A stretch of 10,805 nucleotides of DNA from the NCBI GenBank assembly GCA_023411445.1, contig JAEYOT010000006.1, forward strand, positions 1 through 10,805, in the 5' to 3' direction. The stretch comes from Pseudomonadota bacterium. Lineage in GTDB: Bacteria; Myxococcota_A; Polyangia; Polyangiales; Polyangiaceae. A program made the position numbers and the translations under genes. Below the pieces are notes generated by a model, which saw nothing but the letters and a program-made list of their open reading frames with translations, was not told where the DNA came from and ran no database searches. Of the stretch, positions 5,911-10,805 are shown in pieces; the stretch's first letter is position 1; each line of letters begins with the position of its first letter.

Positions 5911-7329
5911 ATGACGAGCCCTAGCCCGAATTCCTCAATCCATTCGCACAGTCAGGCGCCGGCCACGGAGCTGGGCGGCGGGCGCTACGTCGTCACGGGC
6001 TCGCTCGGCGCCGGCTCGCAGGGCGAGACGCTGGACTGCGTGGACAAGCGTGAAGGGCGCCCGGTCGCGATCAAGCGCTTCGTCATCCGCGGCGCCCGCT
6101 CCTGGAAGGACGTGGAGCTGGCCGAGCGTGAGGCGATGGTGCTTTCCACGCTGCGTCACCGCGCCCTGCCGCGCTACATCGAGCACTTCGAGGAAGACGG
6201 CGCGCTCTACCTCGTGATGGACAAGGTGGAGGGCGAGACGCTCGCGGCGCGCCGCAAGCGAGGCGCTCGCTTGGACCAGCAGCAGGTTGTCCGCTTCTTG
6301 GAGGAAGCAGGAGAGTGCCTGCGCTACCTGCACGGCCAGGCGCCGCCCGTGGTGCACCGGGACATCAAGCCCAGCAACGTCATCCTCAGGCCGGATGGCT
6401 CCTACTGCTTGGTGGACTTCGGCTCCGTCCGTGACCGGCTGAAGCCGGAAGGGGGCAGCACCGTGGTCGGCACCTTCGGCTTCATGGCGCCCGAGCAGTT
6501 TCAGGGCCGCGCGGCGCCCGGCAGCGACGTGTACGCGGTGGCCGCCACAGCGCTCAGCCTGCTCACCGGTCAAGAGCCGGAGGATCTGCCGCACAAGGGC
6601 CTGGCCATCGACGTGGAGAGCGCGCTCCGTGGCGGCGATCGCCGGCTGGTCTCCGCGCTGCGCAGCATGCTCGAGCCGGATCCGGATCGCCGCGCCACGT
6701 CGGTCTCCGCGGCGCTGCGGCAGGCTGGCGTGCGCAGCGGTGAGCCCCCGCATGGCTCGGCGCAGGAGACGAAGCAGGCGCGCCGCGCGCGCGCGAGCCA
6801 GTCTCGGTTCGACGACGCTGAGGACTTCGGAGCGACGCGCAAGCAAAACCGACGCGAGCGCAAGGCAGCGCGCAAAGCGGAGCGCCAAGCGCGGCGCGAG
6901 CAGCGCCGTGCCTGGCGTCGCCCGGGCCGTCGGGTGCCACCAGGCGTGGTGCTGGGCTACTTCGTGCTGCTGGCGTTGCGGGTGGCCTCGCTGGCGACGT
7001 TTCTGCTGTTTCAGGTGCTGCTGCCAGCGCTGTTCACGCTGCTCACGGTCGTGGCCGGAGAGCGCATGGCGGAGCGCGGGCGGCGCATGATTGAGATCGG
7101 TCGCGCGGGGCGCCGCGGGCTCGCACGTGCGCGCGAGCACATCAACCACCAGCTGCTCGGCGGCCCGGAGCCAGAGAGCCTGCCAGAGCGCTCTGCGCCG
7201 CCGCCACGGCAGCGCGTAGCGGACGACGCTGCCGCATTCGATGCAGAGAGCGATCTCGAGCTGGAGCTAGAGCGCCAGATCGAGGAGGAGCTGGACGCCG
7301 CCTTCGATCCCAAGCGCCACGAGCGCTAG
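5911..7329 (+). CDS. Hanks-type serine/threonine protein kinase with membrane segment
   Basis: A 472-residue eukaryote-like kinase. Residues 27-270 form a complete catalytic domain: glycine loop LGAGSQGE (32-39), AIK lysine K55, HRDIKPSN with catalytic D151, DFG (169-171) within VDFGSVRD, and GTFGFMAPEQ activation segment with APE at 193-195. All catalytic residues are kept, so it should be active. DFGSVRD and SDVYAVAATALSLLTGQEPEDLP recall a kinase group common in myxobacteria and cyanobacteria. After the domain come a very basic stretch (283-342), a 38-residue hydrophobic stretch (346-383), another basic stretch (386-410) and an acidic tail (444-466). Basic residues on both sides of the hydrophobic part suggest a membrane hairpin with both ends in the cytosol, and no sensory domain outside. 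It lies 18 bp after ppc and is probably co-transcribed. The substrate is unknown. Its stop is one base from the convergent DHH gene. Confidence 0.95.
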   Translation: MTSPSPNSSIHSHSQAPATELGGGRYVVTGSLGAGSQGETLDCVDKREGRPVAIKRFVIRGARSWKDVELAEREAMVLSTLRHRALPRYIEHFEEDGALYLVMDKVEGETLAARRKRGARLDQQQVVRFLEEAGECLRYLHGQAPPVVHRDIKPSNVILRPDGSYCLVDFGSVRDRLKPEGGSTVVGTFGFMAPEQFQGRAAPGSDVYAVAATALSLLTGQEPEDLPHKGLAIDVESALRGGDRRLVSALRSMLEPDPDRRATSVSAALRQAGVRSGEPPHGSAQETKQARRARASQSRFDDAEDFGATRKQNRRERKAARKAERQARREQRRAWRRPGRRVPPGVVLGYFVLLALRVASLATFLLFQVLLPALFTLLTVVAGERMAERGRRMIEIGRAGRRGLARAREHINHQLLGGPEPESLPERSAPPPRQRVADDAAAFDAESDLELELERQIEEELDAAFDPKRHER

Positions 7330-7330
7330 C

Positions 7331-8398
7331 TCAGTCCTTACGCTTCTCGAGCCGCTCCAGCTCAGGCACCACGCGCGCGACGCGCTGACGCACCACGTCT
7401 TTCACCAGCGCCCACAGCGTCTCCTCGTCTTCGCTCTCCGCGAGCAAGCCGAGCGGGACGCGGAAGCCGCCCATGTCGGCGCGGCCGCCGCCGTACGGGC
7501 GGCCCTGGCTGTCGTCACCGAAGGCGTTCTGCATGAACGCAGCGGGGTCGACCGAGGCGCGCCGCGTGCGCAGGCTGCCGTCGATGCGATCTTCCACCAC
7601 GCCGTAAACGACCACGGTGTCGATGTCCTCGCGGCGCAGGATGAAATCCGCGGCCATCGGGATGGCGTCGCGGTTAGCGGCGGAGACGCGGCCCACGCCG
7701 GCCAAGGCGAAGTCGCGCACCACCTCCAGGTCGCGCAGGCCGCGGCCGACCGCGTCCATGACCTCCGCCGTCAGGGTGCGGCGCCCGACGCGGCTCAGCG
7801 TCTCCGAGTCGCAGAACTGCTTCAGGTAGGCGGCGGCGCGGAAGTCGTTCGGCGTGGAGAACGCGAAGTCGTCCGTGTCCGTCTGGATACCGAAGAACAT
7901 GGCGGTGGCGACGGTGCTGTCGTCGTTGCCGTTGGCGCCGAACGGTACGAGCCCGCGCTCGCTGTACTCCGCGTAGATGGTGGCGGTCGCGCCCACGTCG
8001 TGCCGGATGTCCACGAACGGCGCCTTGGGGATCGCCGCCGGGCGGTGATGATCCACCACGGTGAGCAGCTGCAGGTGCTCCGGCAGCTTGATGGTCGACT
8101 CACTCTGGCTGGCGTCGACCAGCGAGAGGTAGCCGAAGTTGTTGAGCTCGTCCGTGTCCGTCATCTTGACCATCGGCACGTTGAGCAGCTTCACCATCGC
8201 GCGGTTCTCCGCGCGAGAGATCGGCAGCACGTGCGCGATCGTCGCCGACACACCGAGCCGCTCGCACAAACGCTTGTGCGCGAGCGCGCTGCCGATGCTG
8301 TCAGGATCGGGGTGCCCGCCGAGCAAGATCACGTGCGCCTTGTCAGTCGCGCCCGATAGAACTCGCTCGAGCTCCTGCCACTTATCGGCCTGGCCCAT
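7331..8398 (-). CDS. DHH/DHHA1 family phosphoesterase (NrnA/RecJ-like)
   Basis: A 355-residue predicted cytosolic phosphoesterase of the DHH superfamily, whose members cleave phosphodiester or phosphate bonds in short oligonucleotides, pAp or cyclic dinucleotides using manganese. Seen: GGHPDPDSIGSA (27-38) with ligands H29, D31 and D33; SLVDAS with D95; VVDHHRP with D116, H117, H118; GIQTDTDDF (170-178); and a C-terminal DHHA1 domain with YGGGRADMGGF (302-312). The DHHA1 block is usually GGGHxxAAG, so His to Arg at 306 marks a subgroup or altered substrate binding. The start is ATG 8398, because GGAGAG stands just upstream; an in-frame GTG at 8443 would add 15 unconserved residues and is disfavoured. 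No membrane, CBS or PAS domain is present, so it is not GdpP-like. The exact substrate (nanoRNA, pAp or other) cannot be read from sequence. Confidence 0.9.
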   Translation of the reverse strand: MGQADKWQELERVLSGATDKAHVILLGGHPDPDSIGSALAHKRLCERLGVSATIAHVLPISRAENRAMVKLLNVPMVKMTDTDELNNFGYLSLVDASQSESTIKLPEHLQLLTVVDHHRPAAIPKAPFVDIRHDVGATATIYAEYSERGLVPFGANGNDDSTVATAMFFGIQTDTDDFAFSTPNDFRAAAYLKQFCDSETLSRVGRRTLTAEVMDAVGRGLRDLEVVRDFALAGVGRVSAANRDAIPMAADFILRREDIDTVVVYGVVEDRIDGSLRTRRASVDPAAFMQNAFGDDSQGRPYGGGRADMGGFRVPLGLLAESEDEETLWALVKDVVRQRVARVVPELERLEKRKD

Positions 8399-8561
8399 GG
8401 CTCTCCGTTGCCTGTCGCATTGAGGAAGGTTTGTATACACCACGGGTGGCGAGATGCCGGGAAACCAGAATTAGACCCTGTAACTTCAATAGGTTAGCTT
8501 CGAGCCGGCCCGGCTGCCAGAAATGCGGGGTCGCCGCTGGAAGGCCTGTACACTTCGGTGC
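8399..8561. promoter_or_regulatory. Divergent intergenic region between DHH gene and DUF4846 lipoprotein
   Basis: 163 bp, with an AT-richer patch at 8461-8500 that stands out from the genes. Three signals are visible. The 8-bp palindrome TGTATACA (8432-8439) contains a minus-strand -10-like TATACA (8437-8432) that could serve the DHH gene. The dyad AGCCGG-C-CCGGCT (8503-8515) could be an operator. A plus-strand TACACT (8549-8554) lies seven bases before GTG 8562 and could be the -10 of a leaderless transcript. No convincing -35 elements accompany them. Confidence 0.35.
8401..8406 (-). promoter_or_regulatory. Ribosome binding site deciding the DHH gene start
   Basis: GGAGAG on the minus strand ends two bases before ATG 8398, with the GGAG core four bases away. 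The spacing is short but it is the only Shine-Dalgarno match nearby, and it favours ATG 8398 over the GTG at 8443. Confidence 0.5.
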
Positions 8562-9587
8562 GTGACCCGCAAGCTCTGCGCTTTCGGCCTGTTTCTGGCC
8601 CTCAACGCCTGTCAGAAGGCAGAAAGCAGGGCGAACAAGGCCACCCCGAGCTCCGCCTCCGTCACGCCCGCTGTGAGCGCGCCGGCAACAGCGGCGTCTT
8701 CGCTCGCGAGCGCCGCCAGCGCCCCCGCTGCGAGCGCTCCGGTGCCTGCAGCACCAGCCGTCACGTTCACGCCCGATCCCGCGCGCTACGCATGGCTCGA
8801 CGGCGAGCGTCCGTTCCCGAAGCCAGAGGCGACGCTCGAGCAGCGCTTTCCCACTCCGCCCGGCTACAGCCGCGTCGCGGTCGAGCCGGGCAGCTTCGCG
8901 GAGTGGCTGCGCTCGCTGCCGCTGGCGGCGGAGGGCACGCCCGTCACCACCTTCGACGGCAAGGAGTCACTCGCCGGCGACGATGACTACCTCGCCGGCG
9001 TGATCGCGATCGACACCGGCAACGCGGACCTGCAGCAAAGCTCGGACGTGATCATTCGCCTGCAGGCCGAGTACCTGTGGTCCAAGGGTGAGAAGGCCCG
9101 CATCAGCTACTCGAGCGCGACCAAGCTCAACATGCCGCTCTCGCGCTGGGAGAAAGGGCAGCGCCTGCTCCCGAATGGTCCCAACGTGTTCTGGGTGATC
9201 AAGGAAGCGCAGCCGAGCGAGCTCACCTACGCCGAGTTCCGTCGCTACCTCGACGCCGTGTTCAACTGGGCCAACAGCACCGCGCTCGCCGCGCGCTCCA
9301 CCGTGGTGAGCGACCCGAAAGAGCTCGTCCCTGGCGACTTCTTCCTCCAGTCGAGAGCCCCCAATCACGTCGCCATCGTGCTGGACCTGGCAGAGAAACC
9401 GAGCGGCGAGCGCGTGGCCTTGCTGGGCCAGGCGCGCAACCCCGCGGAGAGCGTTCACGTAGTGCGCCCGGGCAAGGCCACGCCGTGGTTCAGCGTGCGC
9501 CCACCGGTGCCGGTGCTCACGCCTCACTCGCAGGCGTTGGCTTGGGACGACTTGCGCCGCCTGCCGCCCGCCGAGCCCGAGAAGTAG
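8562..9587 (+). CDS. DUF4846-family lipoprotein
   Basis: A 341-residue predicted lipoprotein. From GTG 8562 the N-terminus is a classic type II signal: VTRK, a short hydrophobic core, then lipobox LNAC with lipidated C17. Gln at +2 gives no inner-membrane retention signal by the E. coli rule, so outer membrane is likely. Residues about 25-68 are an Ala/Ser/Pro linker. The rest resembles DUF4846: YAWLDGERPFPKPEATLEQRF (from Y76), PPGYSRV, PGSFAEWLRSLPL, a VTTFDGK strand, DLQQSSDVIIRLQAEYLW, a TYAEFRRYLDAVFNWANSTAL helix, and PGDFFLQSRAPNHVAIVLDLAE near 254-275. The function of DUF4846 is unknown; the fold class cannot be told here. An in-frame ATG at 8523 would add 13 residues, placing Arg- and Cys-rich sequence before a complete signal, and is less likely. 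No ribosome binding site is seen. Probably transcribed alone. Confidence 0.85.
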   Translation: MTRKLCAFGLFLALNACQKAESRANKATPSSASVTPAVSAPATAASSLASAASAPAASAPVPAAPAVTFTPDPARYAWLDGERPFPKPEATLEQRFPTPPGYSRVAVEPGSFAEWLRSLPLAAEGTPVTTFDGKESLAGDDDYLAGVIAIDTGNADLQQSSDVIIRLQAEYLWSKGEKARISYSSATKLNMPLSRWEKGQRLLPNGPNVFWVIKEAQPSELTYAEFRRYLDAVFNWANSTALAARSTVVSDPKELVPGDFFLQSRAPNHVAIVLDLAEKPSGERVALLGQARNPAESVHVVRPGKATPWFSVRPPVPVLTPHSQALAWDDLRRLPPAEPEK

Positions 9588-9601
9588 GCGCGGCTGTATC
9601 A

Positions 9602-9620
9602 GTTCGGAAACCGGCCGAAC
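9602..9620 (+). terminator. Weak hairpin after the DUF4846 gene
   Basis: GTTCGG (9602-9607) and CCGAAC (9615-9620) pair across a 7-base loop, 14 bases after the stop codon at 9585-9587. The following sequence is CAAAACG, not a T run, so it is at best a weak or factor-aided terminator. Confidence 0.3.
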
Positions 9621-9744
9621 CAAAACGAGCGTTCGTGACACGATGCACTAGAGGAGGAGCAGGCGCGGCGCGCTGCGCCATCGTCCAACGCGCTGGATTC
9701 GATTCCAGCAGACATCGATCGACACCTAAATCCTGCGTAATATT

Positions 9745-9754
9745 CCTGATCAGG
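9745..9754. promoter_or_regulatory. Perfect 10-bp palindrome CCTGATCAGG
   Basis: A perfect palindrome directly after the possible -10 TAATAT. It shares its last two bases (GG) with the left arm of the larger palindrome. Position near a likely transcription start suggests an operator half or second binding site. Inference only. Confidence 0.4.
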
Positions 9755-9780
9755 TTTTGTGGTACTGGTTCCACAAAACC
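9753..9780. promoter_or_regulatory. Near-perfect 28-bp palindrome, likely operator or leader hairpin
   Basis: GGTTTTGTGG (9753-9762) and CCACAAAACC (9771-9780) are exact reverse complements. The middle bases continue the symmetry, with 12 of 13 pairs matching around a 2-base centre. Arms are AT-rich against the GC-rich background. There is no T run, so it is not a simple terminator. It ends 73 bases before ATG 9854. It could bind a dimeric regulator or fold as an RNA stem with an 8-base loop in the leader. Confidence 0.6.
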
Positions 9781-9839
9781 GCTCGACAGGGCACACCTCG
9801 TCGCGCATAGTCCAGGCCGCTGGCCGATGCCGTCGGCCC

Positions 9840-9844
9840 GGAGG
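9840..9844 (+). promoter_or_regulatory. Ribosome binding site of the glycine-rich lipoprotein gene
   Basis: GGAGG nine bases before ATG 9854: the best-formed Shine-Dalgarno site in the window, and it fixes the start codon of a gene that runs off the right edge. Confidence 0.8.
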
Positions 9845-9853
9845 ACTGCTCAT

Positions 9854-10805
9854 ATGTTTAAAGCTTCTCGTTATTTCGGGTTTGGTCTGGTCGTGGCCGT
9901 CGGCACCATCGGTGCTTGCAGCAGCGATGATACGGGCAGTGGCAACACCGGCGGTACGGGCTCCGGTCAAGCAGGCACCCAGTCGGTGGCCGGCACCACC
10001 TCCACGGCCGGCGCGGGCATGGGCGGCAGCGGCACGGCGGGCTCCGGTACGGCCGGCTCGGGCACGGCGGGCTCAGCGGAAGGCTCCGGCGGCAGCGGCG
10101 GCAGTGGCACCGAGGGCTTCAAGTGCGGCGGACAGAAGCCGACGGCAAACGTGCTTCAGGATTTCGAGATGACCACGCCGGACGCGACCAACGCCGGGCA
10201 GGTTACCTTCGCTACACCCTTCCCGGGCGGCACGTACGTCTACCCCGCCACGCTGACGGTGGACGTGACCAACAAGGCGCTCAACGTCAAGGGCAACATC
10301 GCCACCTACTCGGGCTTCGGCATCTACCTCAACGCTTGTCTGGACGCTGCCGGCGCCGGCGCTACGGGCATCTCCTTCAACATTACGGGCAACGTCGGCC
10401 CCTCGATGAGCGTCAGCTTCCGCGTGCAGACGAACGCCAACACGGCCATCCATCCGACGTACATGAAGGGCGCCTGCCCGCTCCCGCCGGGAACCGATCC
10501 CGATGGCGACGTGTGGACCTACTGCCAGCCGGGTCGCGTCAACGTTGACGTTCCCGAGGGCGGCGGTGAGGTCTCGGTGACGTGGGCGCAGCTCCTGGAA
10601 GGTCTGCCGGTCGCCACGATTGACGGCAGTGACATCATGGGCGTCGAGTGGGCGCTCTCCTGGGAAGAAGAAGGCGGGACCCCCTACGACATCGACGTCA
10701 CGGTGGATGACATCAAGTTCACCGGCACCCTCATGGGTGGTGGCGGCATGGGCGGCATGGGCGGCGCTGGTGGCGGCGGCGGCGCAGGTGGCGGCGGCGC
10801 AGGTG
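9854..10805 (+). CDS. Secreted lipoprotein with carbohydrate-binding-like domain, 3' end cut by window
   Basis: 317 complete codons are visible with no stop. The start MFKASRYF, a hydrophobic core and lipobox IGAC (C22) give a clear lipoprotein signal; Ser at +2 suggests the outer membrane. Residues 23-88 are a Gly/Ser/Thr/Ala linker with GSGTA repeats. From 89 to about 292 is a beta-rich region containing LQDFEMTTPD, a GATGISFNITG strand, VSFRVQTNAN, VSVTWAQLLEG and VDVTVDDIKFTG-like ends (here DIDVTVDDIKF). This order resembles galactose-binding-like carbohydrate modules of secreted myxobacterial proteins, with four cysteines (from C91) that may form two disulfides. From residue 295 a Gly/Met/Ala-rich repeat runs to the window end. 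A strong ribosome binding site and a palindrome lie upstream. The ligand is unknown, and the binding role is inferred from pattern only. Product and signal call are firmer than the domain call. Confidence 0.85.
   Translation, partial: MFKASRYFGFGLVVAVGTIGACSSDDTGSGNTGGTGSGQAGTQSVAGTTSTAGAGMGGSGTAGSGTAGSGTAGSAEGSGGSGGSGTEGFKCGGQKPTANVLQDFEMTTPDATNAGQVTFATPFPGGTYVYPATLTVDVTNKALNVKGNIATYSGFGIYLNACLDAAGAGATGISFNITGNVGPSMSVSFRVQTNANTAIHPTYMKGACPLPPGTDPDGDVWTYCQPGRVNVDVPEGGGEVSVTWAQLLEGLPVATIDGSDIMGVEWALSWEEEGGTPYDIDVTVDDIKFTGTLMGGGGMGGMGGAGGGGGAGGGGAG
10025..10069 (+). repeat. Three tandem 15-bp units coding GSGTA
   Basis: In-frame 15-base units at 10025-10039, 10040-10054 and 10055-10069 each code Gly-Ser-Gly-Thr-Ala. 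They differ mainly at third codon positions, so the repeat is old or kept at protein level rather than a fresh duplication. It is part of the linker after the lipid anchor. Confidence 0.75.
10736..10805 (+). repeat. Glycine-rich low-complexity tail (GGM / GGGGA units)
   Basis: In-frame glycine codons, first with Met as GGM units and then with Ala as GGGGA units, run to the window edge. The GGT/GGC repeats are prone to length change by slippage. The end of the tail, and whether a further domain follows, is not visible. Confidence 0.8.

Larger units (their letters stand above)
9588..9853. other. Intergenic region upstream of the glycine-rich lipoprotein
   Basis: 266 bp with no credible gene. 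It holds, in order, a weak hairpin at 9602-9620, an isolated GAGGAGG (9651-9657) with no start codon after it, a lower-GC section at 9721-9780 with TAATAT (9738-9743) as a possible -10, two overlapping palindromes (9745-9780), and the GGAGG ribosome binding site of the next gene. No -35 is clear for the TAATAT. Confidence 0.6.

Noticed and set aside
5935..7149. 404-aa minus-strand open frame opposite the kinase
   Set aside because: His/Arg/Ala-rich, no recognisable motif, and fully antisense to a complete kinase domain.
8455..8500. AT-rich patch as a horizontally acquired or phage remnant
   Set aside because: It is under 50 bp and lies between divergent genes, which is ordinary promoter composition; no attachment-site duplication is visible.
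9651..9657. Shine-Dalgarno-like GAGGAGG
   Set aside because: No ATG or GTG follows within usable distance and no plausible coding frame begins there.
10123..10548. 141-aa plus-strand open frame near the right end
   Set aside because: Out of frame with the lipoprotein that has a signal peptide, lipobox and GGAGG site; the composition is Arg/Gly-rich shadow.
10736..10805. Glycine-rich repeat as a CRISPR array or mobile element end
   Set aside because: The repeat is short, in frame and codes glycine-rich protein; there are no spacers and no inverted ends.

Overview
The window is GC-rich DNA with strong third-position G/C bias, dense genes, several GTG starts and few clear Shine-Dalgarno sites. 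Two predicted outer-membrane lipoproteins with Ala/Ser/Pro or Gly/Ser/Thr linkers, and a Hanks-type serine/threonine kinase, point to a myxobacterium, most likely a Polyangiales (Sorangium-like) member of the Myxococcota. This is inferred from gene content and style only; no marker gene is present.

Layout, left to right. (1) 1-308, minus: start of a RibD C-terminal-type reductase, cut by the window edge. (2) 367-1218, plus: a PrmA-like ribosomal protein L11 methyltransferase, divergent from the reductase. (3) 1201-2340 and 2354-2899, minus: a two-gene unit of a MESH1-type (p)ppGpp hydrolase followed after 13 bp by a glycerate kinase, whose 3' end overlaps that of prmA by 18 bp. (4) 2900-3117: a 218-bp divergent control region with a compound dyad. 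(5) 3118-5892 and 5911-7329, plus: phosphoenolpyruvate carboxylase (ppc) followed after 18 bp by a membrane-associated Ser/Thr kinase. (6) 7331-8398, minus: a DHH/DHHA1 phosphoesterase, 1 bp from the kinase stop. (7) 8399-8561: a divergent control region. (8) 8562-9587, plus: a DUF4846-type lipoprotein. (9) 9588-9853: intergenic DNA with a striking near-perfect 28-bp palindrome. (10) 9854 to the right edge, plus: a lipoprotein with a Gly/Ser/Thr linker, a beta-rich domain like secreted carbohydrate-binding modules, and a glycine-rich tail cut by the window end.

How the genes may fit together. The left and middle parts are core metabolism and housekeeping: flavin-type reductase, ribosomal protein methylation, alarmone hydrolysis, 3-carbon metabolism (glycerate kinase and ppc meet at the 2-phosphoglycerate/PEP node) and small-nucleotide/phosphoester hydrolysis. 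The MESH1-like hydrolase with glycerate kinase, and ppc with a kinase, suggest signal-linked control of the PEP node. That is inference from gene order, not a demonstrated circuit. The right part is accessory cell-surface material. I see no CRISPR array, insertion sequence, tRNA, rRNA, phage gene or recognisable defence system, and nothing that is clearly a new multi-gene system. The best leads are the palindrome pair before the last lipoprotein, the ppc-kinase pair and the hydrolase-glycerate kinase pair.
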